From: Shewanella jiangmenensis
GTDB lineage: Bacteria; Pseudomonadota; Gammaproteobacteria; Enterobacterales; Shewanellaceae
Assembly: GCF_018596335.1 (NCBI RefSeq)
Contig: NZ_JAHEPS010000004.1
Span: 1-64,000, forward strand
Direction of reading: 5' to 3'
DNA: 64,000 bases
Positions 11,625 through 20,352 of this stretch are shown one piece after another (positions within the stretch are counted from its first letter, which is position 1; every line of letters begins with the position of its first letter). The position numbers were made by a program, and so were the translations under genes. A model generated the notes under the pieces. The model did not search any database, had not been told where the DNA came from, and was given only the letters and a program-made list of their open reading frames with translations.

Positions 11625-14438
11625 ATGGGCAAAAGATTCAAGTCCCCGGGGCTGTGTGCTTTGGGCGTAATGTTGGCATTGGCAGGCATGCAGGTTGCGG
11701 CGGCGCCGACCTCAGGAACCCCGGCCGATATCGGCATCATCAACAAAGAGCGGGTGCTCTACTGGCTTATCAAGCGCGGTGAAGTTGACGCCGATGCCAG
11801 TGACGACATCAAACAGGCGGCAGTCGAGGCCTTTATCGCCCGCGCCCGTGGCACAGCGCCGGATATCGCTCTTGCCGAGCGCCAGGAGCGTGAGCAAAAA
11901 GCCAAGGCGCAGCAAAACCAGATGCAGCGCAGCCGTGCTCAGGCGGTGGCCGACGCCGATGTCACCAAAACCGTGAAGGTATTGGGCGTGCTGGTGGATT
12001 TTCCTGATTTACCATACGATAACAATGGCTTGGTTGCCGGTGATACCGACATGTATTACCCAAGCTACCCCAAAAGCCATTATCAGGACCTGCTGTTTTC
12101 CACCACAGGTGTAACCGGCCCGAACAATCAGAATTTGATCTCCGGTTATCAGTATTTCCAGCAAGCCTCGGGACAGACCTTTTTCTTTACCGGTGCGGTA
12201 CGCGACTGGGTGCGCGCCGACAATAACGCCGCCTATTACGGTGGCAATGCCGGTGAAGCCGATAACGACAAGGCGGTGCCTGAACTGGTGCTCGAAGCCG
12301 TGACCAAGGCGGTGGTGGGCATGAGTGCGCAGGAGCTCGCCAGTTACGATATCGAAGATCCCTACGATGTCGATGAAGACGGCAACCTCGATGAGGCCGA
12401 TGGCATTATCGATCACATCATGCTGTTCCACTCCAGCATAGGTGAAGAAGCAGGCGGCGGAAAACTCGGAGCCGATGCCATCTGGTCGCACAGATTTTTC
12501 CTCTCAAGCGATGCCACCGCCTATGGTAAGGCCGTACCCGGCACCAATCTGCGCGCCTACGGTTACACGGTTCAGCCGATTGATGCCGCCGCCGGGGTCT
12601 GCACCCATGAATTTGGCCACGACTTGGGCCTGCCCGATGAATATGACCTTGAGTCAGGTGGCGATGGCTCGCCGGTTGGCAGTTGGTCACTGATGTCCGG
12701 CGGCAGCTGGACCGGTGAGGTGGCTGGCGCTGAACCCGTGGGTTTCAGCCCTTATGCCCGCTCGTACCTGCAAAATACCTACAAGGGTAAGTGGGTGAAT
12801 GAGCAGCAGGTGAGCCTCGACAGCCTCACCCCATCCGGCACGGATTTCACCCTGGTTGAAGGGGTTAACGCCAATGGTGTTAACCAGTTATCTCTGAAGG
12901 TGCCAGCCGCACCGGTTGAGTTCAAAGCACCCTATGCCGGTGAGTACCAGTATTACTCGGGTCAGGGACATGGGCTTAACAATGCCATGTCGTTCAATGT
13001 GACCCTGCCGTCAGCGTCGACTATTACCCTGAAGATGCGCGCCCATTGGGAAATTGAAGAGGGCTACGACTATATGCAGGTGCAGGTGGATGGCACGCCG
13101 ATAGCGGGCAATCTGACCCAGCCAACCAGCTACTATGCCCATGGCACCCATGTCATTACCGGCTCATCTCAGGGAGAATGGATTGAGCTGACCTATGACC
13201 TCAGTGCCTATGCAGGAACTACGAACAGGCAAATCAGCATTCTGTATCGTACCGACGAGTATGATGGCGGCTATGGTATTGCCATCGACAACCTCAGTAT
13301 TGAAGCGGGTACAACGGCGGTTTACAGCGATGATGCCGAAACCGATGGCAAGATGACCCTGGGCGGCTTTGCTCGTATTGACGGTTACCGTCCGGGTAAA
13401 GACCGCCGTTATATAGTGCAGCTTCGCAGCCACAATGGTATCGACAAGGGGCTTGCCAGCCACAAATACGATCCGGGCGTGGTGCTCTGGTTTGAAAACT
13501 TCGACTACAGCGACAACAACTCTGTCACCCATCCGGGCTCTGGCTTGATTGGTGTGGTCGATGCGGATCAAAACCCGATTGGCTTTGGCAGTGCGCTTGG
13601 CAGCACCGATACCCAAATTCGTGATGCCGCCTTCAGTACCCGCCAGCAAACGGTCTACGAGGGCGACAGCCACCGCAGCCCGGTGAGCCTGTTTGACGAC
13701 AGTCTGGATTACAGCGCGCCGTTGCAGCCGCAGTCGGGCATAGTGCTGCCCAAACTGGGTCTGACCATGGAAGTGCTGGAGCTGGCCGCCGACAATAAAA
13801 CCGCCCGTATCCGCATTAAAAAGCAGGATGGCAGCACGCCACCACCGCCAGCGTTGGTGGCCGATATCGGCGTTAGCGTAAGCGGCGCTACCGCCAGTTT
13901 CAGCAGCAATGTCAGCGGTGGCAGTGGCAATTACACCTATGAGTGGAATTTTGGTGTCGCGGGGGCAACGTCGACCCAGACAAACCCAAGCTACAGCTAC
14001 GCCAGAAGCGGTGATTACACTGTTACCCTGACCGTGACCGACAGTGCGGGCGCCACCATCAGCGACACCCAAACTGTGCAGGTGACTGTACCTGTGGTGG
14101 CCAGTTTCACTCAGGTCGTCAACCAGCTTAACGTTACCTTCAGCAACAGCAGCAGCGGCGGCGATGGCAACCTTAGTTACAGCTGGAGCTTCGGTGATGG
14201 CAAGAGCAGCACGGCGGCATCGCCAAGCCACAGTTACTCAACTGCCGGCAGTTACACTGTGGTGCTGACTGTGACCGACGGAAAAGGCAAATCCGCCAGC
14301 CAAACCCGCACCCTGTCGGTAACGGCGCCTGTGGTGACCCCAACACCCGGTGACAGCGGCGGCGGTGGCGGCAGTCTCGGCTGGTTTGCACTGCTGGCCT
14401 TAGGCCTTGCAGGCGCTGTGCGCCGCCGTCCGGCCTGA
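11625..14438 (+). CDS. Secreted M6-family metalloprotease with PKD domains and GlyGly-CTERM
   Basis: 937-residue zinc protease of the immune-inhibitor-A (M6) type. Order: signal peptide (residues 1-27, ending QVAAA), a propeptide rich in Lys/Gln, the catalytic domain with HEFGHDLGLPDEYD (His328, Glu329, His332), a carbohydrate/MAM-like beta domain (about 430-590), then two PKD repeats (YEWNFG and YSWSFGDG blocks, about 750-910). The C-terminus has GDSGGGGGSLGWFALLALGLAGAVRRRP, a GlyGly-CTERM tail processed by rhombosortase and linked to type II secretion in Shewanella and Vibrio. ATG 11625 has a GAAGGAAGG ribosome site. It probably degrades extracellular protein. A strong terminator follows. 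Confidence 0.92.
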   Translation: MGKRFKSPGLCALGVMLALAGMQVAAAPTSGTPADIGIINKERVLYWLIKRGEVDADASDDIKQAAVEAFIARARGTAPDIALAERQEREQKAKAQQNQMQRSRAQAVADADVTKTVKVLGVLVDFPDLPYDNNGLVAGDTDMYYPSYPKSHYQDLLFSTTGVTGPNNQNLISGYQYFQQASGQTFFFTGAVRDWVRADNNAAYYGGNAGEADNDKAVPELVLEAVTKAVVGMSAQELASYDIEDPYDVDEDGNLDEADGIIDHIMLFHSSIGEEAGGGKLGADAIWSHRFFLSSDATAYGKAVPGTNLRAYGYTVQPIDAAAGVCTHEFGHDLGLPDEYDLESGGDGSPVGSWSLMSGGSWTGEVAGAEPVGFSPYARSYLQNTYKGKWVNEQQVSLDSLTPSGTDFTLVEGVNANGVNQLSLKVPAAPVEFKAPYAGEYQYYSGQGHGLNNAMSFNVTLPSASTITLKMRAHWEIEEGYDYMQVQVDGTPIAGNLTQPTSYYAHGTHVITGSSQGEWIELTYDLSAYAGTTNRQISILYRTDEYDGGYGIAIDNLSIEAGTTAVYSDDAETDGKMTLGGFARIDGYRPGKDRRYIVQLRSHNGIDKGLASHKYDPGVVLWFENFDYSDNNSVTHPGSGLIGVVDADQNPIGFGSALGSTDTQIRDAAFSTRQQTVYEGDSHRSPVSLFDDSLDYSAPLQPQSGIVLPKLGLTMEVLELAADNKTARIRIKKQDGSTPPPPALVADIGVSVSGATASFSSNVSGGSGNYTYEWNFGVAGATSTQTNPSYSYARSGDYTVTLTVTDSAGATISDTQTVQVTVPVVASFTQVVNQLNVTFSNSSSGGDGNLSYSWSFGDGKSSTAASPSHSYSTAGSYTVVLTVTDGKGKSASQTRTLSVTAPVVTPTPGDSGGGGGSLGWFALLALGLAGAVRRRPA

Positions 14439-14492
14439 TGTCGGCTTGAAATCGGCCTGATGTTGGCCTTATGTTGAAGCAAAAGGATTAAC

Positions 14493-14520
14493 AAAAACGC
14501 CCCGTTTAGGGGCGTTTTTT
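14493..14520 (+). terminator. Rho-independent terminator after the M6 protease
   Basis: CGCCCC (14498-14503) pairs with GGGGCG (14509-14514) around GTTTA, flanked by an A run and a T run. It can work in both directions and separates this gene from the convergent reductase gene. Confidence 0.9.
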
Positions 14521-14551
14521 ATGGGCGCTGATGAAGGGCGACAGCCGGCCG

Positions 14552-15091
14552 TTAAGCGCCGCGCACCCTGCGGTAGTGGCTTTTTACCATGGCGCCGAGC
14601 AGCACCTCGGTGTTTACATGCTCATACTGCTGCGGCTCTGATAATGTCCCAAACAGCGGCGAGCCGCCGCCAAGCACAATCGGCAGGCGGGTTATCACCA
14701 GCTCATCAATCAAATCGGCGGCCATAAAGCCCTGAACGGTCTTGCCGCCATCGATGTAAAGCCGCTGCAAACCACGGTGATTAAGGGTTGCGACCAGTGC
14801 CGCCAGCTCGCTGCTGACGAGTTCGGCCTTGTCTGCGAACTTTGCCCGGATCTCACTGAGGCTATTGCTGAGTACAAACACAGGCACAGGATAGGGCCAG
14901 TCGATATCGAAGCTGCACACAGTCTCAAAGGTGGTTCGCCCCATCACTATTGCATCGATACGGCTTAGAAAACCGGCCCAGCCGCAATCATCGCCATCGG
15001 GATTGGGCACCGAGTGCAGCCAATCGATGCTGCCGTTGCTGTCGGCGATAAATCCATCGAGGCTGGTGGCGATATAAACTATGTTTGCCAT
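14552..15091 (-). CDS. DHFR/RibD C-terminal-like reductase family protein
   Basis: 179-residue protein of the dihydrofolate reductase-like RibD_C family (YwjB/YyaP type). Visible family segments are NIVYIATSLDGFIA at the N-terminus, AIVMGRTTFETV, LYIDGGKTVQGFMAADLIDELVITRLPIVLGGGSPLF in the C-terminal half. The glycines of GGK and GGGSPLF are expected to bind NADPH. Most such proteins have unknown substrates and are not true folate enzymes. I chose the second in-frame Met (MANIVY) because the family starts there; the upstream Met would add eight residues. A short tandem repeat lies immediately upstream. Confidence 0.85.
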   Translation of the reverse strand: MANIVYIATSLDGFIADSNGSIDWLHSVPNPDGDDCGWAGFLSRIDAIVMGRTTFETVCSFDIDWPYPVPVFVLSNSLSEIRAKFADKAELVSSELAALVATLNHRGLQRLYIDGGKTVQGFMAADLIDELVITRLPIVLGGGSPLFGTLSEPQQYEHVNTEVLLGAMVKSHYRRVRGA

Positions 15092-15131
15092 GGTTTTACT
15101 CCCCTGATGATGCATTTCGCTGGGCTGCTGA

Positions 15132-15178
15132 TGTACTTCGCTGTTGGTGTACGTCGCTGTTGGTGTACTTCGCTGAGG
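15132..15178. repeat. Short tandem repeat, 3 x 16 bp
   Basis: Units TGTACTTCGCTGTTGG, TGTACGTCGCTGTTGG and TGTACTTCGCTGAGG are head to tail between the reductase and ubiC genes. A degenerate fourth unit (TGCATTTCGCTGGG) lies just before. The tract falls between ubiC's stop and the downstream minus-strand start, where it would form the leader of the reductase mRNA. Confidence 0.85.
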
Positions 15179-15184
15179 ATGCGC

Positions 15185-15730
15185 TCAGCTGGTGATTTGC
15201 GTAACCGCTGCCGGCAAAAAGATTTCGCTCACGGTCAGCTCCTGTCCGGCGCAGCCAAAGTAGCGTCGCCGGCCCCAGAGTCTATCCGGGACATTTTGTC
15301 CCAGGCTCTCGGCTAGGCTTGCCAGTGCGCTGCAGGAATCGAAACTCGCCACTTCAATTCGTCCGGGGCGGAAGTGGTCGCTGGCAAACAGCAGTTCGCC
15401 CAGCGGCCGCTCACCAAGGCCGGTCAGCTCGTTGCCAAGCCGCGCCAGCAGTGAGGGTGGCACCAGAGTGCGGGCAAACACCCAGGGCGTGCCATCAAGC
15501 ACCAGTAGCACTTCGCGCACCCACATGGGCTCGGCGCTCGCGGTGTCGATAAGCTCAGATTCCCCCAATACTTTTACTTCAAAGCGTTGGCATTGAGTCT
15601 TCAGGCGGGCGGTTAAGCTGCCGCCATCGAGCAGCCAGTCGGTCAGCGCGGCACCGGGCAGGCCGATGTCGTCGGGCGCGTGCCAGGTAATGGATTCGCC
15701 ATACGGAAAACTGAGACTGGAAACACTCAT
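15185..15730 (-). CDS. ubiC: Chorismate--pyruvate lyase
   Basis: 181-residue cytosolic enzyme that converts chorismate to 4-hydroxybenzoate and pyruvate, the first committed step of ubiquinone synthesis. Family segments: [13 protein letters not shown] near residue 35 (the substrate-binding Arg region), [23 protein letters not shown] in the middle, [11 protein letters not shown], and the C-terminal [23 protein letters not shown] with the conserved Glu. Length matches the family. The ubiA gene, often its partner, is not on the visible side. Transcribed away from the FliL-like gene; the two share a short divergent promoter region (15731-15840). Confidence 0.93.
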   Translation of the reverse strand: MSVSSLSFPYGESITWHAPDDIGLPGAALTDWLLDGGSLTARLKTQCQRFEVKVLGESELIDTASAEPMWVREVLLVLDGTPWVFARTLVPPSLLARLGNELTGLGERPLGELLFASDHFRPGRIEVASFDSCSALASLAESLGQNVPDRLWGRRRYFGCAGQELTVSEIFLPAAVTQITS

Positions 15731-15840
15731 GGATTGCTCGCTACAATGAATGGGTAAAACGAGCCAAGTCTATCATGTTGATGTAACTGTCGATAGTTTG
15801 CCTCCGGCCGATACTGGGATCACAAGGAGTTCGGGATTTG

Positions 15841-16245
15841 ATGAAATATTTACTGATGCTGGCCGTTTTCGTGTTGTCTCTGGGCCTGCCTGCCTTGGCC
15901 GAAGAAGAGGCGCCAAAGCTTGAAGAGTATGCCTATTACGGCTTTGAACCCGAGATTGTGACCAACTACATCTCCAACCGTAAAAAGCTTGGTTTTGTGC
16001 GTATCAGTGTCGAGCTGATGGTCAAAAATCCCGATGACATGGTGCAGGTTGAAAAGCACGATCCGCTGCTGCGCTCGGCCATCATCGAGATCCTCGGCAA
16101 TCAGCCGGAAGAGAAAATCAAATCCCTCACCGGCCGCGAAGAGATCCGCCGCGAATGCTACGATGCGGTCAACAAGCTGATGGAAGCCGAAACCGGCAAG
16201 GCGCTGGTGGTTAACCTGCTGTTTACCCGATATTTGTACGACTAA
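15841..16245 (+). CDS. FliL-like protein
   Basis: 134-residue protein with a short N-terminal signal or anchor (MKYLLMLAVFVLSLGLPALA) and a C-terminal domain resembling FliL (FVRISVELMVKN, HDPLLRSAIIEILGNQ, LTGREEIRRECYDAVNKLME, VVNLLFTRYLYD). FliL helps stabilise the flagellar stator; this stand-alone copy far from flagellar genes, with a cleavable-looking leader, may have a different role in the periplasm. Start chosen at ATG 15841 behind AAGGAG; a TTG lies directly before. The next gene, rlmF, follows after 36 bp and may be co-transcribed. Confidence 0.8.
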   Translation: MKYLLMLAVFVLSLGLPALAEEEAPKLEEYAYYGFEPEIVTNYISNRKKLGFVRISVELMVKNPDDMVQVEKHDPLLRSAIIEILGNQPEEKIKSLTGREEIRRECYDAVNKLMEAETGKALVVNLLFTRYLYD

Positions 16246-16281
16246 TCTCAAGGCGGCGCCTCAGGGCGCCGTTCACTTTTT

Positions 16282-17205
16282 ATGAACTCCAAATCTGCCA
16301 ATTCCAAAGGGCTGCACCCGGATAATGCACATCGCCACGGCTATGATTTCAGCGCGCTGGTGGTGAGCTATCCGCCGCTCAAATCCTTCGTGCGCCCCAA
16401 TCCCCATGGCAATCTGTCGATAGATTTTGCCCTGCCGGCGGCGGTGAAGGCGCTCAATGCCGCCTTGCTCAAGCATCATTACGGCATCGACGGCTGGGAC
16501 ATTCCCAAGGGCTTTTTGTGCCCGCCCATCCCGGGGCGGGTCGATTATTTGCATTATCTGCAGGATTTACTCGCCCACACACCGGGCGCTGCAGACTTAC
16601 CGCTGCTGGACATAGGCACAGGTGCCAACGGCATTTACGCCCTGCTGTCGGCGAGCCGGTTTGGCTGCAACGTGGTGGCCACCGACATCGCCAAGGCGTC
16701 GCTTGCCAATGTGGACAAGGTGCTTGGCCATAATCCGGCGCTGAAAGCCAAAGTCACGCTGCGCCATCAGGCCAATCCCAAGCGGATTTTCGCTGGTGTG
16801 GTTGCAGAAAATGAGCGCTTTGCCGCCTGTGTCTGTAATCCGCCATTCCATGCCAGCGCCGCAGAGGCCGCCAGTGGCACGGGTAAAAAACTCGAGGGGC
16901 TCGCCAAAAGTCGTGGCAAAGCGGTGCCTACACCCAAGTCGGCCAGCAAGCCGGGGGCGCTTAATTTTGGTGGTCAGGATGCGGAGCTTTGGTGCGATGG
17001 CGGCGAGCGCAGCTTTTTGTTTCGCATGATAGATGAGAGCGCGGCGCGGCCGCAGTTGTGCCTGTGGTTCAGCTCGCTGGTGTCCAAAGGCGATAACGTG
17101 CGTCCCTGCAAGCGGCGGCTGGAAAAACTCGGCGCCGCCGAGGTAAAAGTGATCGAAATGCACCAGGGCATGAAAATCACCCGGGTGCTGGCATGGCGTT
17201 TTTAA
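16282..17205 (+). CDS. rlmF: 23S rRNA (adenine(1618)-N6)-methyltransferase
   Basis: 307-residue SAM-dependent methyltransferase matching RlmF/YbiN, which methylates A1618 of 23S rRNA. Family start: LHPDNAHRHGYDFSALV and PPLKSFVRPNPHGN. The SAM-binding motif is LLDIGTGANGIYALL (about residue 111), and the catalytic N6-adenine motif is NPPFHASAAEA (about residue 188). The Lys-rich loop KKLEGLAKSRGKAVP is typical and likely touches RNA. Length fits the family. Convergent with the regulator gene downstream, 18 bp apart. Confidence 0.94.
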   Translation: MNSKSANSKGLHPDNAHRHGYDFSALVVSYPPLKSFVRPNPHGNLSIDFALPAAVKALNAALLKHHYGIDGWDIPKGFLCPPIPGRVDYLHYLQDLLAHTPGAADLPLLDIGTGANGIYALLSASRFGCNVVATDIAKASLANVDKVLGHNPALKAKVTLRHQANPKRIFAGVVAENERFAACVCNPPFHASAAEAASGTGKKLEGLAKSRGKAVPTPKSASKPGALNFGGQDAELWCDGGERSFLFRMIDESAARPQLCLWFSSLVSKGDNVRPCKRRLEKLGAAEVKVIEMHQGMKITRVLAWRF

Positions 17206-17223
17206 GCTAAAGCGAAGGCGCGG

Positions 17224-18132
17224 CTACTGCCCCTGCGACCACAGCAGTTGCCCGGCGCCGCTTAAGTCATAACCGCCGAGCATGGCCGCCACCTGACGGG
17301 TGTCCGGTGCGGTCAGCATCCCCAGCAATTCCTGCAGCTGGCGGCGAAAGTAGATGCCCTGGGTCATCACAAAATCAAAGGATTCATTCAAAAGCGGCAC
17401 AAAGGCGAGGCTGCTTTCTCTGGCAACGGCCTGACAGCCAAAGCCAATATCGGCATCGCCACGGGCGATATACCCTGCCAGCTCCCGCTCGCTGAAGCCG
17501 GTGTAACGCACATCGATATCGGTCAGGGCTTTGCCCTGCGCCATCAACCAATGTTCCAGATGCTGCTGGCTGCCGGCACCGCTCTGACGCCGCACCCAGC
17601 GCAGCGGCAAGCGGGTGATTTGTTGCTGATCCTGCAGCTGGTGGTGCATCTCTGGCCTGACAATCAGCCCCTGTGCGCGTTTATAGCCATGCACCAAAAT
17701 CCACTGCTGGTGGTTCTGGTACCCCTTTAGCAGCCCGGTGTGGCGGATGCTACGCTCATCGAAGCTGCCCCAGTGCAGGGTGCAGACATCGGCGTAGCCC
17801 TTGGCGAGCAGCTCAAGCCCCAGCCGCGAGCCGGTGGCGCTGTAGCTGACCAGTTCGCGGCTGCCGATTTTGCCCATCAGTCTGGCAACCAGCATCGACA
17901 GCAGCGGGTCGTCGCTGCCGCTGATAATCAGCCGATCGGTGAGCATGCCGCTGTGGCAGGAATCCATTACCCAGCGGTCAATCAATACTTTTGGAAACAA
18001 CCATTTACCCGTTACCTTGGTGGCGGGCAACACCCGGTCGTTGGCCATGGCGTAGACCTTCTTCTCGTTGAGATCCAGATAGTCGGCCACCTGTTTGGCG
18101 CTCATGTATACCAGTTGTGCTTGGTCCGTCAT
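17224..18132 (-). CDS. HTH regulator with PBP-like ligand-binding domain, next to fdhD
   Basis: 302-residue transcription factor. Residues about 8-55 form an excisionase/MerR-like winged helix (MSAKQVADYLDLNEKKVYAMANDRVLPATKVTGKWLF). The rest is a periplasmic-binding-protein-like domain of the type also fused to MoeA (GSDDPLLSMLVARL, RWVRRQSGAGSQQHLEHWL, GDADIGFGCQAVA). Such domains bind small ligands; proximity to molybdoenzyme genes suggests an oxyanion or cofactor-related signal, which is inference. ATG at 18132 has a GGAAAGGA ribosome site and lies 22 bp after the fdhD stop, so the two form one operon. The frame is open further upstream into fdhD but lacks a better start. Confidence 0.8.
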   Translation of the reverse strand: MTDQAQLVYMSAKQVADYLDLNEKKVYAMANDRVLPATKVTGKWLFPKVLIDRWVMDSCHSGMLTDRLIISGSDDPLLSMLVARLMGKIGSRELVSYSATGSRLGLELLAKGYADVCTLHWGSFDERSIRHTGLLKGYQNHQQWILVHGYKRAQGLIVRPEMHHQLQDQQQITRLPLRWVRRQSGAGSQQHLEHWLMAQGKALTDIDVRYTGFSERELAGYIARGDADIGFGCQAVARESSLAFVPLLNESFDFVMTQGIYFRRQLQELLGMLTAPDTRQVAAMLGGYDLSGAGQLLWSQGQ

Positions 18133-18154
18133 CGTCCTTTCCGTGTTGTTCCTG

Positions 18155-19006
18155 TCAGTCCCTAGGCCTGGCGGCGGTATTGATGGCATCAAAGCTGATA
18201 TTGTCGGCGCCGTGGTACACCAAAAAGTGCCGCCCCTTGGCGCGGGCTATCATGGTGATGCCAAGCTTTTGCGCCAGCTCCAGCCCCATTTGGGTCACGC
18301 CGCTGCGGGACAGCAGCACAGGTATGCCCATCTTGGCCACCTTGATCACCATCTCCGAGGTCAGCCGACCCGTGGTGTAAAAGATGTTATCGCCGCCGGT
18401 TTCGCCCTTGAGCCACATTTCACCCGCGAGGGTATCCACCGCGTTGTGGCGGCCAACGTCCTCCACGAAGGAGCGAATTTGATCCCCCTCACACAGGCCG
18501 CAGCCATGCACGGCGCCGGCGTTTTTGTAGGTGTCGTTGTAGTCGTTGATGTTGGCGAGCAGGCTGTAGAGGGTGCTTTGTTTAAGCGACGGTGTCGGCA
18601 GCCTGATTTCATCTAGCCCTGCCATCAAATCACCGTAAACCGTGCCCTGGCCGCAGCCGGTGGTCACGGTTTTTTCCGACAGCTTTTTATCCAAATCCTC
18701 GGTTTGCTCGCGAGTGATGATGGCGGCCGAATTGACCGCCCAGTCGACAATCACAGACTCAAGCTGCGATAGGTCTTTAATAAATCCCTGATTTTTAAGA
18801 TAACCAAGCGCCAGTGCCTCCGGGCGGGCACCCAGAGTCATCAGGGTCACTATCGGACGCCAGTTGAGATACAAGGTCAGTGGCCGCTCGCAGGCGACTT
18901 GTTTTTGGAGCACTGCACCGGTTTCATCCACCGCAGTGACGCCAATGGTCAGCGGCGCTTCGGCGCTGGTGCGGATAAAGCGGGTGTGGGGTTTTTCGGC
19001 CGTCAT
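18155..19006 (-). CDS. fdhD: Formate dehydrogenase sulfur-carrier protein FdhD
   Basis: 283-residue cytosolic protein that transfers sulfur from IscS-type desulfurase to the molybdenum cofactor, a step needed for formate dehydrogenase activity. Recognised by ACERPLTLYLN, TLGARPEALALGYL, TTGCGQGTVYGD, the Cys motif HGCGLC (about residue 168), EDVGRHNAVDTLAGEM, TTGRLTSEMVIK and SRSGVTQMG. Its product would serve the two FdhA proteins encoded on the other strand. It heads a two-gene operon with the PBP-type regulator and is divergent from the sigma-54-linked fdh operon (277-bp spacer). Confidence 0.95.
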   Translation of the reverse strand: MTAEKPHTRFIRTSAEAPLTIGVTAVDETGAVLQKQVACERPLTLYLNWRPIVTLMTLGARPEALALGYLKNQGFIKDLSQLESVIVDWAVNSAAIITREQTEDLDKKLSEKTVTTGCGQGTVYGDLMAGLDEIRLPTPSLKQSTLYSLLANINDYNDTYKNAGAVHGCGLCEGDQIRSFVEDVGRHNAVDTLAGEMWLKGETGGDNIFYTTGRLTSEMVIKVAKMGIPVLLSRSGVTQMGLELAQKLGITMIARAKGRHFLVYHGADNISFDAINTAARPRD

Positions 19007-19122
19007 GGCAAACCTCGTTGATAAACCTGATCTTGGCTTAGCAAGTATCGTACCCGCCCAAAAACGTGATCTGTTCCGGCAGATTTTCCGACCCTTTTGG
19101 CAAACCGAGGGGCGTTCTGTCC

Positions 19123-19152
19123 CACCCTAAATCGGGTGTGAGACAAATTGTC
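19123..19152. promoter_or_regulatory. Two adjacent inverted repeats upstream of the sigma-54 promoter
   Basis: CACCC (19123-19127) and GGGTG (19134-19138) form an inverted repeat, and a few bases on GACAA-A-TTGTC (19142-19152) is a perfect 11-bp palindrome. They lie about 55-85 bp before the -24/-12 element, a place where activators of sigma-54 or other regulators bind. Which protein binds is unknown; the divergent PBP-type regulator is one candidate. Confidence 0.45.
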
Positions 19153-19205
19153 CTATAAACAGCAGGGATTTGATGATCCAGTTCAAACTTATCCGCCCGG
19201 TCCGC

Positions 19206-19221
19206 TGGCACCCTTCTTGCA
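19206..19221 (+). promoter_or_regulatory. Sigma-54 (RpoN) promoter of the fdh operon
   Basis: TGGCAC-CCTTC-TTGCA matches the -24/-12 consensus (TGGCAC, five bases, TTGCA) at every fixed position with exact spacing. It is oriented toward the DUF3305 gene 62 bp away. Sigma-54 control would need an activator ATPase; one such gene exists in this window at 50.0-51.3 kb, but a link is not shown. Confidence 0.85.
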
Positions 19222-19283
19222 GTCTGGGGTTAGCAACGCGGTCGGGGTTTTGAAACTCCGGCTTTTCTCAGAGGAATCAAGAG

Positions 19284-19742
19284 ATGCAACACACCCAAAG
19301 CGTTTGGCCCATGTATGTGTCGCTGAAGAAAGTGCAGAAGCAGGTTGGCCGCTGGCTGTCGTCCAGCTGGGAGCTGGATGCCATGGTGCCCGCCAGTCAG
19401 GGCGAAGTGCCCGGTGCAACCCTGGTGCTGCTTGAGCTGTACCGCGATGAGCGCGCCAGCTACCGCCTCAATCTCGATATGGACAATCCCATGCTCTATA
19501 TCGTCTGCGACGAGCTGGAAGGCGGCACCTGGGTGCCCGCTGCCATCAGCGCCGATCAAAACGTCGCCGCCGGTTGTCTCGAAGGTGATACCCCGGTGCT
19601 CAATTGCCCGATGCCTGAGGCCATCGCCTGCTGGATTGAAGCCTTTATCACCCACCACGGCGAAGTGGAAATCAGCGCCCATCGCCGCAAGCACGTTAAC
19701 CGCCGCAAGGAGCTGGCCGAAGCGAACGCACGGAGGCCCTGA
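19284..19742 (+). CDS. DUF3305 domain protein, first gene of the fdh operon
   Basis: 152-residue soluble protein of the DUF3305 family, always seen by formate dehydrogenase genes. Segments that look conserved: WPMYVSLKKVQKQVGRWLSSSWELDAM, RLNLDMDNPMLYIVCDE, and the basic tail HRRKHVNRRKEL. No cofactor motif or signal peptide is visible. Function is unknown; a role in assembly or regulation of the dehydrogenase is inferred from constant gene neighbourhood. The ATG has an AGAGGA ribosome site, and its stop overlaps the next ATG by one base (TGATG), so it is translationally coupled. Confidence 0.82.
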   Translation: MQHTQSVWPMYVSLKKVQKQVGRWLSSSWELDAMVPASQGEVPGATLVLLELYRDERASYRLNLDMDNPMLYIVCDELEGGTWVPAAISADQNVAAGCLEGDTPVLNCPMPEAIACWIEAFITHHGEVEISAHRRKHVNRRKELAEANARRP

Positions 19743-20341
19743 TGTCTGAATCCGCTGGTTTGTTCGGGCGTTGGCAGGCGCGCCGAGAGGCGGTGGCCGC
19801 CGAAGCCGCTGCCGAAGACATCGAGCTGCAATCGCCAGATCTTGCGACTGAGCAGAGCGAGCCCCTGTCTGCTGCTGAAACGGCTGCAGAAGCTGGCACG
19901 GCAACGACCGAAGCTTCTGATGCTGCCACAGCTGATGAGGCGGCATTGGCCGAACCCTTGCCCGACCCGGAAAGCATCGAAATCGGTGGCAGCTTTGCCC
20001 GCTTTATGGGGCAGGAAGTTGACCCGGTTACCCGCGCTGCGGCCCTGCGCGCGCTGTGGAAGCAGCCCCAGTACAACGAGATAGATGGCCTGATTGAATA
20101 TGCGCTGGATTATTCCAATCAGCCCAAGCTCAGCCCCGATGCCTCGCTGGAGCTGGCCAAAAAGGTGTTCCGTTATGTGGTAGATACGGCTACCGAAGCC
20201 GCTGAAGCCTCTGAAGAAGTACAAAGCGCTGACGTGGCGGCCACAGTCGCAGCGCCAGCGGACAATTTGCCTGAGGGCGCCGATGCTGTGTCCCAAAATG
20301 GCCCTGCAGAAGGAGAGCAGCCCCCGACGCAGGTCGTTTAG
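19742..20341 (+). CDS. DUF3306 domain protein
   Basis: 199-residue acidic, Ala/Glu-rich protein of the DUF3306 family. The recognisable core is residues about 80-150 (FARFMGQEVDPVTRAAALRALWKQPQYNEIDGL, then EYALDYSN), flanked by low-complexity Glu/Ala segments likely to be disordered. No transmembrane segment or metal motif is seen. It overlaps the DUF3305 stop by one base and the two probably act together. Their function in formate dehydrogenase maturation or control is unknown. Confidence 0.8.
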   Translation: MSESAGLFGRWQARREAVAAEAAAEDIELQSPDLATEQSEPLSAAETAAEAGTATTEASDAATADEAALAEPLPDPESIEIGGSFARFMGQEVDPVTRAAALRALWKQPQYNEIDGLIEYALDYSNQPKLSPDASLELAKKVFRYVVDTATEAAEASEEVQSADVAATVAAPADNLPEGADAVSQNGPAEGEQPPTQVV

Positions 20342-20352
20342 GGGGAGTTTAG

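Noticed and set aside
13164..14231. 355-codon antisense frame in the M6 protease
   Set aside because: Covers the PKD repeats of a clear gene; low-complexity translation without a signal or domain.
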